From the NCBI RefSeq assembly GCF_022538185.1, contig NZ_JAKYXC010000018.1:1-64000 (forward strand): a stretch of 64,000 bases of DNA, given 5' to 3'. The stretch is from Microbacterium sp. CFH 31415 (GTDB lineage Bacteria; Actinomycetota; Actinomycetes; Actinomycetales; Microbacteriaceae). The position numbers and the translations under genes were made by a program. Positions 1 through 9,362 of the stretch are shown piece by piece. The notes below the pieces were generated by a model that had not been told where the DNA came from, did no database searches, and worked only from the letters and a program-made list of their open reading frames with translations. How positions within the stretch are numbered: the first letter of the stretch is position 1; each line of letters starts with the position of its first letter.

Positions 1-169
1 CATACGCCAACCCCAAAAAGAGGCTGGACTTGATCCAAAGGAATCTCAAACGATCAAAAAATGACCGACGAGGTTAATTGGCATTTGACAAGTGCACGCT
101 GTTGAGTTCTCAAGGATCGGACGCTCCCACCAACCAGCCACACGGCCAGCCCAGCAGGGCAACTTCACA
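1..169 (-). other. rRNA operon leader (16S gene just outside the left edge)
   Basis: Read on the minus strand, this stretch matches from memory the leader that precedes 16S rRNA in Microbacterium and relatives. It contains a TTGAGAACTCAA element (positions 102-113), which resembles the actinobacterial rrn boxA/antitermination region, followed by the characteristic run ending in TTTTTGATC and GGATCAAGTCCAGC-like sequence near the edge. The 16S gene itself would begin just left of base 1. A strong promoter lies upstream at 170-197. The same boxA-like element also occurs in 16S-23S spacers, so a spacer is the alternative. The strong promoter and the adjacent protein gene favour the operon start. 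Confidence 0.72.
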
Positions 170-197
170 ATCTTATCCATCCCGTTCCGTCTGTCAA
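170..197 (-). promoter_or_regulatory. strong rrn promoter
   Basis: On the minus strand there is a perfect -35 TTGACA (192-197), a 16-nt spacer and a -10 TAAGAT (170-175). This is the best sigma-70-type promoter I see in the window and it reads into the rRNA leader. A second, weaker -10-like TAGAAT lies upstream on the same strand at 267-272 without a convincing -35. Confidence 0.72.
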
Positions 198-574
198 ACC
201 GACGCGCCGAAGCCGACAGGCCTGCAGCAGCGATCGATGACCGCGGTCCACGAGAGGAAGACTCCCATTCTAGACCCGAAGGCCAGCAGCCTCATAGAGG
301 AGCTTTCGAAAGGAAGGTGGTCCGCCGCTTGAGGGGGGTAAGGCTCTCAGCCTCTCCGCTTCCCTGTGGGGCGAACAACAAGAACATTACCCGGGCAACC
401 CCGCCCCGTCGAATCGGCCCCGCACCCCGGGCGTGTCGCGGCCGGGGTGCGGCATCCGTCCACTCCCTTCCTCGCGCTGAGAAGCCCCGATCGCACGGCA
501 TTCGCTCACGCCGCCCGCCTGTCGCGACCACGTACCGCGACGCAATCTCACCCCGGCTTACAGCGCGGCGCCGC
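198..574. other. non-coding region upstream of the rrn promoter, no gene seen
   Basis: No reading frame here has recognisable protein content; the frames that are open are arginine- and proline-rich shadows typical of GC-rich noncoding DNA. It probably holds upstream elements of the rrn promoter and, at its right end, the dapD promoter (a -10 like TAGCGT at 575-580). Nothing else can be supported. Confidence 0.5.
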
Positions 575-586
575 TAGCGTTGAGGC

Positions 587-1543
587 ATGAGCGACGAGCG
601 ATGGGTGTGGGGCGTCGGCCTCGCGACGACGGCAGACGACGGCACGGTCCTGGACACCTGGTACCCCTCCCCCGAAGCGGGACGCATTCCGCTCGGGTTC
701 GATCCCGCCATGCCGCCGGACGCGCTGGACCGCCTCGCGGTGCCCGACGCGCGCCGCGCGGTCACTGTCGAGGTGGTCACACTCGAAGTCGACCTCGACG
801 CACCACCGGCCTCGACGTCGGATGCCTACCTGCGACTGCACGCACTGTCGCACCGGATCGTCGCCCCCAACGAGGTCGACCTCGACGGGATCTTCGGCCA
901 CCTTCCCACTGTCGCGTGGACCAACGCGGGCCCGATGCATCCCGACGCCCTCACGCGTCAGCGCCCTTTCCTCGCGCGCGAGGGGATTCAGCTGCAGAGT
1001 CTCGACAAGTTCCCGCGGCTACTGGACTACGTGACGCCGCCGGGAGTGCGGATCGCGGATGCCTCGCGCGTGCGCCTCGGCGCGTACCTGTCGCCCGGCA
1101 CCACCGTCATGCACGAGGGCTTCGTGAACTTCAATGCCGGAACTCTCGGTCAGAGCATGGTCGAAGGCCGGATCTCGCAGGGCGTCATCGTCGGCGACGG
1201 AAGCGACATCGGCGGCGGCGCATCGATCATGGGAACGCTGTCGGGAGGCGGCACGCACAAGGTGTCGATCGGCGCCCGTACGCTGCTCGGCGCGAATGCC
1301 GGCATCGGCATCTCGCTCGGGGACGACTGCGTGGTCGAGGCGGGCCTGTACGTCACCGCCGGCTCGAAGGTCGTGCTCGCGGACGAACCGCCGCGTGCCG
1401 ATGGGTCGCGCGTGACGGCCAAGGGTGAGGAGCTGTCGGGGCTCGACGGCATCCTCTTCCGTCGCAACTCCCTCACCGGGGCGATCGAAGCCGTCCGGCG
1501 GATCGGCCACGGCGTGACGCTCAACGAGGCGCTGCACGCCTGA
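587..1543 (+). CDS. dapD: 2,3,4,5-tetrahydropyridine-2,6-dicarboxylate N-succinyltransferase
   Basis: This cytoplasmic enzyme transfers succinyl from succinyl-CoA to tetrahydrodipicolinate in the succinylase branch of DAP/lysine synthesis, which feeds peptidoglycan. The 318-residue protein has the long actinobacterial N-terminal domain and a left-handed beta-helix of hexapeptide repeats from about residue 155 to 270, including [12 protein letters not shown] (175-186) and [13 protein letters not shown] (191-203), which carries the expected catalytic Glu. The ATG is 6 nt after TAGCGT (575-580), so the mRNA is probably leaderless, which supports this start over the overlapping out-of-frame ATG at 580. 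dapC, the next enzyme of the pathway, lies at 4232-5341 on the other strand. Confidence 0.95.
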   Translation: MSDERWVWGVGLATTADDGTVLDTWYPSPEAGRIPLGFDPAMPPDALDRLAVPDARRAVTVEVVTLEVDLDAPPASTSDAYLRLHALSHRIVAPNEVDLDGIFGHLPTVAWTNAGPMHPDALTRQRPFLAREGIQLQSLDKFPRLLDYVTPPGVRIADASRVRLGAYLSPGTTVMHEGFVNFNAGTLGQSMVEGRISQGVIVGDGSDIGGGASIMGTLSGGGTHKVSIGARTLLGANAGIGISLGDDCVVEAGLYVTAGSKVVLADEPPRADGSRVTAKGEELSGLDGILFRRNSLTGAIEAVRRIGHGVTLNEALHA

Positions 1544-1562
1544 GCCGAACGGCGGCACCGAG

Positions 1563-2324
1563 TCAGTCGCGGATCCGCACCGACAGGCAGGTCACGCAGC
1601 CCTCGAGCTTCTCGAACTCGCTGACGTCGACGGTGAGCACGTCGAGGCCGCGTGCCCGATGCTGCGCCGCGGTCACCGGGGCATCCGCCGACATCAGCAC
1701 GGTCTGCGAATCGAGGACCACGACCGCTGTGCCGTGCTCCTCGGGCACCGGGAGGAACTGCTCGAACGCGCCAGGTGTGTCCACGAGCGGCGGGAAGCCG
1801 ACCACCGTGCCGTCGGGCAGCGCCGTCACACCGGACTTGAGGTGGAGCACCTTGCTGACCGGCACCGCGACGACATCCCAGCCGTCAGGCGCCAGCGCTT
1901 CCCGAAGCTGCGCGACCCCGTCCGCATTCGTGCGCGACGACGCGCCGACGTACACGGTGCGCCCGACCTTGAGGACATCGCCCCCGTCGAGGGTGCCCGG
2001 TGCCTCGATCGTCGAGAGGCGGAGACCGGATGCCTCGACCGCCGCCCGCACGGAGGTCGACTCGCCGCGCCTCGACTCCGCGCCGGCACGGCAGAGCACC
2101 GCCAGGTCGCCGAAGACCACCACGGCATCCTCGACGAACACGCCGTCGGGATGGCTGTCTGCGGGGGCCACCTCGATCACATCCCAGCCGCGGGAGCGGA
2201 AGACGTCGACGTAGGTCTCCCACTGCGTCCGCGCGAGCGCCGGATCGACCGGAACGCGGTCGAGATGCGTGAGCTCACCCTCGGCGAGCAGCGGAGATGG
2301 ACGACGGACCAGGAGCCGCGGCAT
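1563..2324 (-). CDS. ddaH: dimethylarginine dimethylaminohydrolase (DDAH) family protein
   Basis: This 253-residue pentein-fold hydrolase is predicted to hydrolyse methylated arginine to citrulline and methylamine. Visible marks are the substrate region HPDGVFVEDAVVVFGD (58-73), TLDGGDVL (111-118), the catalytic His in HLKSGV (H161), and a C-terminal Cys in GCVTCLSVRI (C246, or C243). I chose ATG 2324, where the family sequence MPRLLVRRPSP begins; the frame stays open further upstream only through the preceding gene. It starts 4 bp after the SHOCT protein gene ends, so the two are cotranscribed. Related amidinotransferases or arginine deiminase-like enzymes are the alternative. Confidence 0.85.
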   Translation of the reverse strand: MPRLLVRRPSPLLAEGELTHLDRVPVDPALARTQWETYVDVFRSRGWDVIEVAPADSHPDGVFVEDAVVVFGDLAVLCRAGAESRRGESTSVRAAVEASGLRLSTIEAPGTLDGGDVLKVGRTVYVGASSRTNADGVAQLREALAPDGWDVVAVPVSKVLHLKSGVTALPDGTVVGFPPLVDTPGAFEQFLPVPEEHGTAVVVLDSQTVLMSADAPVTAAQHRARGLDVLTVDVSEFEKLEGCVTCLSVRIRD

Positions 2325-2328
2325 CCGC

Positions 2329-2697
2329 TCAGCCCCGCAGGATCGAGGCTCGGGCGGCAGCGCGCTCATCGTCGGAGATGACACCGCGCGCATGGAGGGA
2401 GTCCACCTCGGACAGCCGCTCCTCGAGCGACTTGGCCGGTGCGGCGTCGTCGACGGCCGTACCCGGGCGCAGGAGGTCGCTGTTGAGAACCTTGGCGGCC
2501 AGAGCCGCATCCACCGTGAGCGGATCGTGGCCCGCCTGCTTGAGGATCGCGTACTTGCGGACACCGACGTAGATCGAGAAGCCGATGCCGGCGACCACCA
2601 CGATCGCGAAGAGCGCGAAGACCACCGAGAACTCCGCGGGAATGCTCGGGGAGCCGAAGCCGGAGTCGTCGGGGGGAAGGAAGTCCGCGCTGATCAT
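2329..2697 (-). CDS. small membrane protein with C-terminal SHOCT domain
   Basis: This is a 122-residue protein with one transmembrane helix (about residues 22-45, FSVVFALFAIVVVAGIGFSI), a flexible middle and a C-terminal SHOCT motif (LEERLSEVDSLHARGVISDD region, last 32 residues). SHOCT motifs are short amphipathic oligomerisation elements and no enzymatic role can be given. The ATG at 2697 is preferred over the in-frame GTG at 2703 because it lies exactly 6 nt after a TAGGGT -10 box (2704-2709, minus strand), which fits a leaderless mRNA. It is the first gene of a two-gene unit with ddaH. Confidence 0.75.
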   Translation of the reverse strand: MISADFLPPDDSGFGSPSIPAEFSVVFALFAIVVVAGIGFSIYVGVRKYAILKQAGHDPLTVDAALAAKVLNSDLLRPGTAVDDAAPAKSLEERLSEVDSLHARGVISDDERAAARASILRG

Positions 2698-2750
2698 GGC
2701 CACACCCTACTGCCCCGGGATGCCGTCCCCCCGCAGCGCGTCCGCCGGAC

Positions 2751-4046
2751 TCAGAGTCCGGGGTAGCTGCGCTCCCCCGCACCCGTGTACAGCTGCTGCG
2801 GACGGCCGATCTTGGTCTGCGGGTCGGCACCGGCCTCGCGCCACTGGGCCAGCCAGCCGGGCAGACGGCCGATCGCGAACAGCACGGTGAACATGCGCGT
2901 GGGGAAGCCCATCGCCTTGTAGATCACACCGGTGTAGAAATCGACGTTCGGGTAGAGGCGGCGGTCCTGGAAGTACGCGTCGTTGAGCGCGATCTCCTCC
3001 AGCTCCTTGGCCAGGTCGAGCAGCGGGTCGCTGACGCCGAGGGCCGACAGCACCTCGTCGGCCGACTCCTTCACGAGCTTGGCGCGCGGGTCGTAGTTCT
3101 TGTAGACGCGGTGCCCGAAGCCCATCAGCTTCACACCGTCTTCCTTGTTCTTCACCCGCTCGACGAAGCGCTGCACGCTCTCGCCGGAGTCACGGATACG
3201 CGCGAGCATGTCGAGCACGGCCTCGTTGGCACCGCCGTGAAGAGGGCCGTAGAGCGCATTGATCCCGGCCGAGATGGACGAGAACTGGTTGGCGCCGGTC
3301 GAACCGACGAGCCGCACGGTCGACGTGGAGGCGTTCTGCTCGTGGTCTTCGTGCAGGATGAGCAGTCGCTCCAGCGCCCGCGACATCACCGGGTCGACCT
3401 CGTAGACCTCGGACAGCACGCCGAAGTTGAGCTTGAGGAAGTTGTCGACGAATCCGAGCGAGTTGTCGGGGTAGAGGAACGCCTGTCCGATGCTCTTCTT
3501 GTGCGCGTAGGCGGCGATCACCGGGAGCTTCGCGAGCATGCGGATGGTGTTCAGCTCGACATGCTCGGGGTTGTTCGGATCGGACTGGTGCTCGTAGTAG
3601 GTCGACAGCGCGGACACCGCCGACGAGAGCACCGACATCGGGTGCGCCGTGTGCGGGAGCGCCGAGAAGAACCGCTTGAGATCTTCATGCAGCAGGGTGT
3701 GGCGGCGGATCTTCTCGTCGAACTCGGCCAGCTCGGACGCGCTCGGAAGCTCGCCGTAGATCAGCAGCCACGCCACCTCGAGGTAGGTGCTGTTCGTCGC
3801 GAGCTGCTCGATCGGATAGCCGCGGTAGCGCAGGATGCCCTGGTCTCCGTCGATGTATGTGATCGCCGACTTGGTGGCCGCCGTGTTGACGAACCCGTAG
3901 TCGAGAGCCGTGTGCCCCGTCTGCCGGGTGAAGGTGGAGATGTCCACGCTCGGCGCGCCGTCACTGCCCCGCAGCAACGGGAACTCGGCGGTCGTGTCAC
4001 CGATCGTGAGGGTGGCCTTCTCCTGCTGGGTGCCCGCTTCGCTCAC
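2751..4046 (-). CDS. gltA: citrate synthase
   Basis: Condenses acetyl-CoA and oxaloacetate to citrate, the entry step of the TCA cycle. The 431-residue protein is a full-length bacterial type II (hexameric-type) citrate synthase with catalytic His in GPLHGGANEAV, His in GFGHRVYKNYDPR and Asp in PNVDFYTGV. A GTG start at 4046 is chosen because it is preceded by a strong GAGGAGG ribosome site 6-7 nt upstream; the frame runs upstream to 4103 but that part is arginine-rich and unlike the family. It is monocistronic, with about 185 bp to the next gene. Confidence 0.95.
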   Translation of the reverse strand: MSEAGTQQEKATLTIGDTTAEFPLLRGSDGAPSVDISTFTRQTGHTALDYGFVNTAATKSAITYIDGDQGILRYRGYPIEQLATNSTYLEVAWLLIYGELPSASELAEFDEKIRRHTLLHEDLKRFFSALPHTAHPMSVLSSAVSALSTYYEHQSDPNNPEHVELNTIRMLAKLPVIAAYAHKKSIGQAFLYPDNSLGFVDNFLKLNFGVLSEVYEVDPVMSRALERLLILHEDHEQNASTSTVRLVGSTGANQFSSISAGINALYGPLHGGANEAVLDMLARIRDSGESVQRFVERVKNKEDGVKLMGFGHRVYKNYDPRAKLVKESADEVLSALGVSDPLLDLAKELEEIALNDAYFQDRRLYPNVDFYTGVIYKAMGFPTRMFTVLFAIGRLPGWLAQWREAGADPQTKIGRPQQLYTGAGERSYPGL

Positions 4047-4231
4047 GGCGCCTCCTCGCGATTTCTGGTCGTGCCGGGGGTGTCGTCCGCCTCGCGGACG
4101 CACAGGAGGCGTCTTCCGAGGACGGCAGCGGGGACGGGGAATGCCGCGCCGCCGCGTTTCCTACAGCCTAGTCCGCTCATGCGCCTACTGCGGACACAGC
4201 CAAAGGTCCGCGGCATCCGATGGAGGAAACC

Positions 4232-5341
4232 TCACGAAATCTGCGCGAGCCGCTCAGCCGCCGCGGCGATGCGCTCATCGGGCGCGGTGAGCGACAGACG
4301 GACATGCTGCGGGAAGTGCGATCCGTAGAAATGCCCCGGCCCGGCCAGGATGCCGAGGTCGGCGAGGCGACCGAGGCTCTCCCACGCGTCGCGCCCCTCG
4401 GTCGCCCACAGGTACAGACCGGCCTCGCTGGCGTCGATCCGGAACCCGCCCCCCTCGAGCGCGGGCTTGAGCAGCGCACGCCGGGCACGGTAGCGCTCCT
4501 TCTGCGCGGCGACGTGCGCGTCGTCGCCGAGGGCGATGACCATGGCCGCCTGCACGGGCGCCGGGAGCATGAGTCCGAGGTGCTTGCGGGCGGTGAGCAG
4601 GCGCGCGACGATCTGCGCGTCGCCGGCCAGGAATGCGGCGCGGTAGCCGGCGAGGTTCGACTGCTTGCTGAGCGAGTACACCGACAGCACGCCGTCGAGC
4701 GACCCGTCCGTCACGCGCGGGTCCAGGGCCGAGGGGATAGGGTCGGCATCCCACGGCGCCGCCCAGCCGAGTTCGGCGTAGCACTCGTCGGAGGCGAGCA
4801 CCGCGCCCAGTTCGCGAGCCCGGGCGACCGCCGCGCGCAGCTGCGCGACATCCAGCACCCGCCCGTCGGGATTGCCGGGCGAGTTGAGCCAGACGAGCCG
4901 GGTCTCTGCGGGCCAGTCGGCCGGCACATCTGAAGAGAGCGGCGCCGCGCCGACCAGGCGGGCGCCGACCTCGTACGACGGGTACGCGGCGCGAGGGTGG
5001 ACGACGACGTCGGCCGGCCCGAGGCCGAGGAGCAGCGGGAGCAGCGCGACGAGCTCCTTCGAGCCGACGGTCGGCAGCACGTTCGCGGCGGTCAGACCGG
5101 GGACGCCGCGCCGCCGCTCGTACCATTCCACGATCGCCGTCCGGAGCGCGGGCGTGCCCATCGTCAGCGGATAGGCGTGCGCGTCGGTCGCCGCGCGCAG
5201 GGCATCGGCGACGACGGGCGGTGTCGCGTCGACGGGCGATCCGACGGAGAGGTCGACGATGCCGTCGGGGTGCGCGCGGGCGCGCTCCGCGTACGGAGCG
5301 ACGGCGTCCCAGGGGTAGTCGGCGAGGTCCGCGACACCCAT
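4232..5341 (-). CDS. dapC: succinyldiaminopimelate transaminase
   Basis: A 369-residue PLP-dependent class I/II aminotransferase of the DapC family, which makes N-succinyl-LL-2,6-diaminopimelate from the keto precursor and glutamate. The opening MGVADLADYPWDAVAPYAERA and LSVGSPVDATP are typical of actinobacterial DapC. The Schiff-base Lys is in VYSLSKQSNLAGYR, with an upstream NSPGNPDG motif. It lies 27 bp downstream of fdxA in the same orientation; this fdxA-dapC pair is commonly seen in actinobacteria. With dapD at 587 the window holds two consecutive enzymes of the succinylase route. Confidence 0.92.
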   Translation of the reverse strand: MGVADLADYPWDAVAPYAERARAHPDGIVDLSVGSPVDATPPVVADALRAATDAHAYPLTMGTPALRTAIVEWYERRRGVPGLTAANVLPTVGSKELVALLPLLLGLGPADVVVHPRAAYPSYEVGARLVGAAPLSSDVPADWPAETRLVWLNSPGNPDGRVLDVAQLRAAVARARELGAVLASDECYAELGWAAPWDADPIPSALDPRVTDGSLDGVLSVYSLSKQSNLAGYRAAFLAGDAQIVARLLTARKHLGLMLPAPVQAAMVIALGDDAHVAAQKERYRARRALLKPALEGGGFRIDASEAGLYLWATEGRDAWESLGRLADLGILAGPGHFYGSHFPQHVRLSLTAPDERIAAAAERLAQIS

Positions 5342-5368
5342 GTCAGGCCTCTGCTCCGCCGCCGCGCG

Positions 5369-5689
5369 TCACGGTGCCTGCGGCGGGAGTGCGGCGATGA
5401 TCGGGTGGTCCTTGTGGATCACGCCGACCTTGGCGGCGCCGCCGGGCGATCCCACATCGTCGAAGAACTCGACGTTGGCCTTGTAGTAGTCCTGCCACTC
5501 GTCGGGAAGGTCGTCTTCGTAGTAGATCGCCTCGACGGGGCACACCGGCTCGCACGCACCGCAGTCGACGCACTCGTCGGGGTGGATGTAGAGCGAGCGG
5601 TCGCCCTCGTAGATGCAGTCCACAGGGCATTCGTCGATGCAGGCCCGGTCTTTTACATCCACACACGGAAGAGCGATCACATACGTCAC
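5369..5689 (-). CDS. fdxA: 7Fe ferredoxin
   Basis: A small soluble electron carrier of 106 residues. Cysteines at 9, 17, 21, 25, 40, 43, 46 and 50 follow the FdxA pattern, where the first motif has seven residues between its first two Cys and holds a [3Fe-4S] cluster, while CxxCxxCxxxC supplies the [4Fe-4S] cluster. The GTG start is exactly 6 nt after a TAGACT -10 box (5696-5701, minus strand), so a leaderless transcript is likely and there is no room for a ribosome site. It is probably cotranscribed with dapC downstream. The redox partner cannot be read from the sequence. Confidence 0.94.
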   Translation of the reverse strand: MTYVIALPCVDVKDRACIDECPVDCIYEGDRSLYIHPDECVDCGACEPVCPVEAIYYEDDLPDEWQDYYKANVEFFDDVGSPGGAAKVGVIHKDHPIIAALPPQAP

Positions 5690-5698
5690 GGTGCCAGT

Positions 5699-6070
5699 CT
5701 AGTTCTCTGCGAGAGGACGGATGCGGTCAGGCCAGGCCACCACGATCGCCACGAGGATCGGCAGAGCCAGCGTCCACACGCTGCCGAGCGCACCTTCGGG
5801 CACGATAACGGATCCGCCCGGCCCCTTCCCCGAGAACACCAGGGTCGAAGTCATCATGCCGAGTCCGGTGGCCAGCGCCGCCCATCGATCGGCGGTGAGG
5901 AAGCGGACCGCGACCAGCAGACCGGCGCAGCCGACGATCGCGAGCACGAGTCCGAGAGGGAACCAGCCGAGCTCGTACGAGTGCGCGATCGTGCCCGCCA
6001 GGCCGTAGACCGCACCGACGAGGAAGGCCACGAACCACGTGCCCACGCGGGCGGGGACGGAGGAGCGCAC
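5699..6070 (-). CDS. conserved actinobacterial membrane protein (DUF6113-like)
   Basis: A 123-residue integral membrane protein with about four hydrophobic helices (near residues 10-30, 38-56, 62-80 and 98-115). I recognise it only as a DUF6113-type actinobacterial protein, with moderate certainty; function is unknown. The GTG start is 6 nt after TAGAGT (6077-6082, minus strand), again a leaderless arrangement. It ends 9 bp before the fdxA start, and the fdxA -10 lies in that gap and over its last codons, so fdxA has its own promoter. Confidence 0.7.
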   Translation of the reverse strand: MRSSVPARVGTWFVAFLVGAVYGLAGTIAHSYELGWFPLGLVLAIVGCAGLLVAVRFLTADRWAALATGLGMMTSTLVFSGKGPGGSVIVPEGALGSVWTLALPILVAIVVAWPDRIRPLAEN

Positions 6071-6111
6071 GCGTCGACTCTACTGCCGGCCCGGCCCCGC
6101 GCCGGCCCGTC

Positions 6112-6426
6112 CTATGCCGCCCAGCCCCACAGCCGCAGCAGGGCCGCGGTGAGTGCAGCGGCGGCCACGACCACGAGGAAGGGCGCCCGGAGCAGGAGCA
6201 GCCCGGCGGCGACGAGCACGGCCGGGATGCGGGCATCCACCACGATGGCCTGCCCGGCGCCGAGCGTCTGGACCGCCACGAGCGCCGCGAGAAGAGCGAC
6301 GGTGAGAAGGTCGGCGGTCCGCATCGGCCGAGGGGCCTCCACCCACTTCGGCGGCATGAGATAGCCGACGGTCTTGAGCGCCACGCACACGATCGACGCC
6401 ACAAGCAGCGCGGTCCACAGGGTCAC
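6112..6426 (-). CDS. azlD: AzlD-type branched-chain amino acid export subunit
   Basis: A 104-residue hydrophobic protein with about four helices, beginning with GTG at 6426 (VTLWTALLVASIVCVALKTVGY) and ending LLRLWGWAA. AzlD proteins are the small partner of AzlC in branched-chain amino acid or azaleucine efflux. The start is decided by a 4-bp GTGA overlap with the end of azlC, a typical translational coupling. Confidence 0.87.
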   Translation of the reverse strand: MTLWTALLVASIVCVALKTVGYLMPPKWVEAPRPMRTADLLTVALLAALVAVQTLGAGQAIVVDARIPAVLVAAGLLLLRAPFLVVVAAAALTAALLRLWGWAA

Positions 6427-7193
6427 GGCAGTCCCTCCCGCTCGGCGACGTCTCTCGGTTCGTCTCGCGCCGACCCGATCGGATCGGGGGCGCCGAGCCA
6501 GTTGAACCAGCCGACGACGATCGCCACGGTCGCCGCGATGATCACGGGCAGCCCCGGCATGAGCACCGGAGTCAAGATGGTGGCGATCACGGCGGCGGCG
6601 ATCCCGACCACGATGGGCTGCCGGCGGCGCAGGCGCGGCCACAGCAGTGCGAGGAACGCGGCCGCGGCCGCGGCATCCAGCCCATACGCCCGCGGATCAC
6701 CGAGGACGTCGCCCAGCAGTGCCCCAGCCAGAGTGGAGAGGTTCCAGCCGATGTAGATGCCGATGCCCGTGACCCAGAAGCCGACAGTGCGCGCATGGTG
6801 GGTGGTCTGCGCGAGCGAGACCGCCGTCGACTCGTCGATCGTGAACTGCGCGGCCGCGGCCCGGCGCCAGAGCCCGGTGCCGATCACGGGAGACATGCGC
6901 ATGCCGTACGCGACGTTGCGAACGCCCAAGAGTGCCGCCGAGGCGATGGCTGCCGGCGCCGCGGCGAGCCCGCCGGCGCCGATGACCCCGACGAATGCGA
7001 ACTGCGAACCGCCCGTGAACATGAGCAGGCTCATCACGCAGGTCTGCCAGACATCGAGACCGGATGCCACCGCCAAGGCCCCGAATGAGATCCCGTATGC
7101 GCTCGTGGCCAGCGCCACGCCGACGCCCTCGCGCGCCGCACGGCGCGCTTCGCCGGCGCTGTGGACGTCGTCGAAGTGGGGATCGAGAGTCAC
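6423..7193 (-). CDS. azlC: AzlC family branched-chain amino acid exporter
   Basis: A 256-residue inner-membrane protein with the AzlC signature (GVGVALATSAYGISFGALAV, MFTGGSQFAFVGV, then RNVAYGMRMSPV). With AzlD it forms a LIV-E type exporter for branched-chain amino acids. The start is chosen at GTG 7193, where family similarity begins; upstream in-frame codons run through the terminator of typA and are unlikely to be translated. No clear ribosome site precedes the GTG, so the exact start is less certain than the gene. Confidence 0.87.
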   Translation of the reverse strand: MTLDPHFDDVHSAGEARRAAREGVGVALATSAYGISFGALAVASGLDVWQTCVMSLLMFTGGSQFAFVGVIGAGGLAAAPAAIASAALLGVRNVAYGMRMSPVIGTGLWRRAAAAQFTIDESTAVSLAQTTHHARTVGFWVTGIGIYIGWNLSTLAGALLGDVLGDPRAYGLDAAAAAAFLALLWPRLRRRQPIVVGIAAAVIATILTPVLMPGLPVIIAATVAIVVGWFNWLGAPDPIGSARDEPRDVAEREGLP

Positions 7194-7282
7194 CCGATCG
7201 ATGCTACCGAGCGGCTCCCCCACGCTCCGCGGGCCGGTGCGACATGCGTGGCACGATTCCTGCCGAGCTGCCGTGCAGACGA

Positions 7283-7322
7283 CGGATGCCGCGACCTGCC
7301 GCTCGGCGGGTCGCGGCATCCG
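7283..7322 (-). terminator. intrinsic terminator of typA
   Basis: A perfect 14-bp inverted repeat, CGGATGCCGCGACC (7283-7296) with its complement at 7309-7322, encloses a GCCG-CT-CGGC mini-stem. It begins 8 bp beyond the typA stop on the minus strand. There is no clear U tract, which is usual in this GC-rich group. The arms contain the GGATGCC/GGCATCC heptamer that recurs in other terminators here. Confidence 0.75.
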
Positions 7323-7330
7323 CTCGTTGC

Positions 7331-9244
<1,914 letters not shown>

Positions 9245-9362
9245 GAAAGAGATCCTTGCAAGAAGTGGGAATGGCCGGGATGCCGACGGTCCAGCCTAGC
9301 GCAGGCAGCCGAAAGCGACCTGAGGGTGCGCACGCGTACGCCCAGGTCGCTTCCGGGTGGTT

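Noticed and set aside
4047..4231. Small gene between citrate synthase and dapC
   Set aside because: Open frames exist but they lack similarity and a ribosome site; the region more likely holds the gltA promoter and leader.
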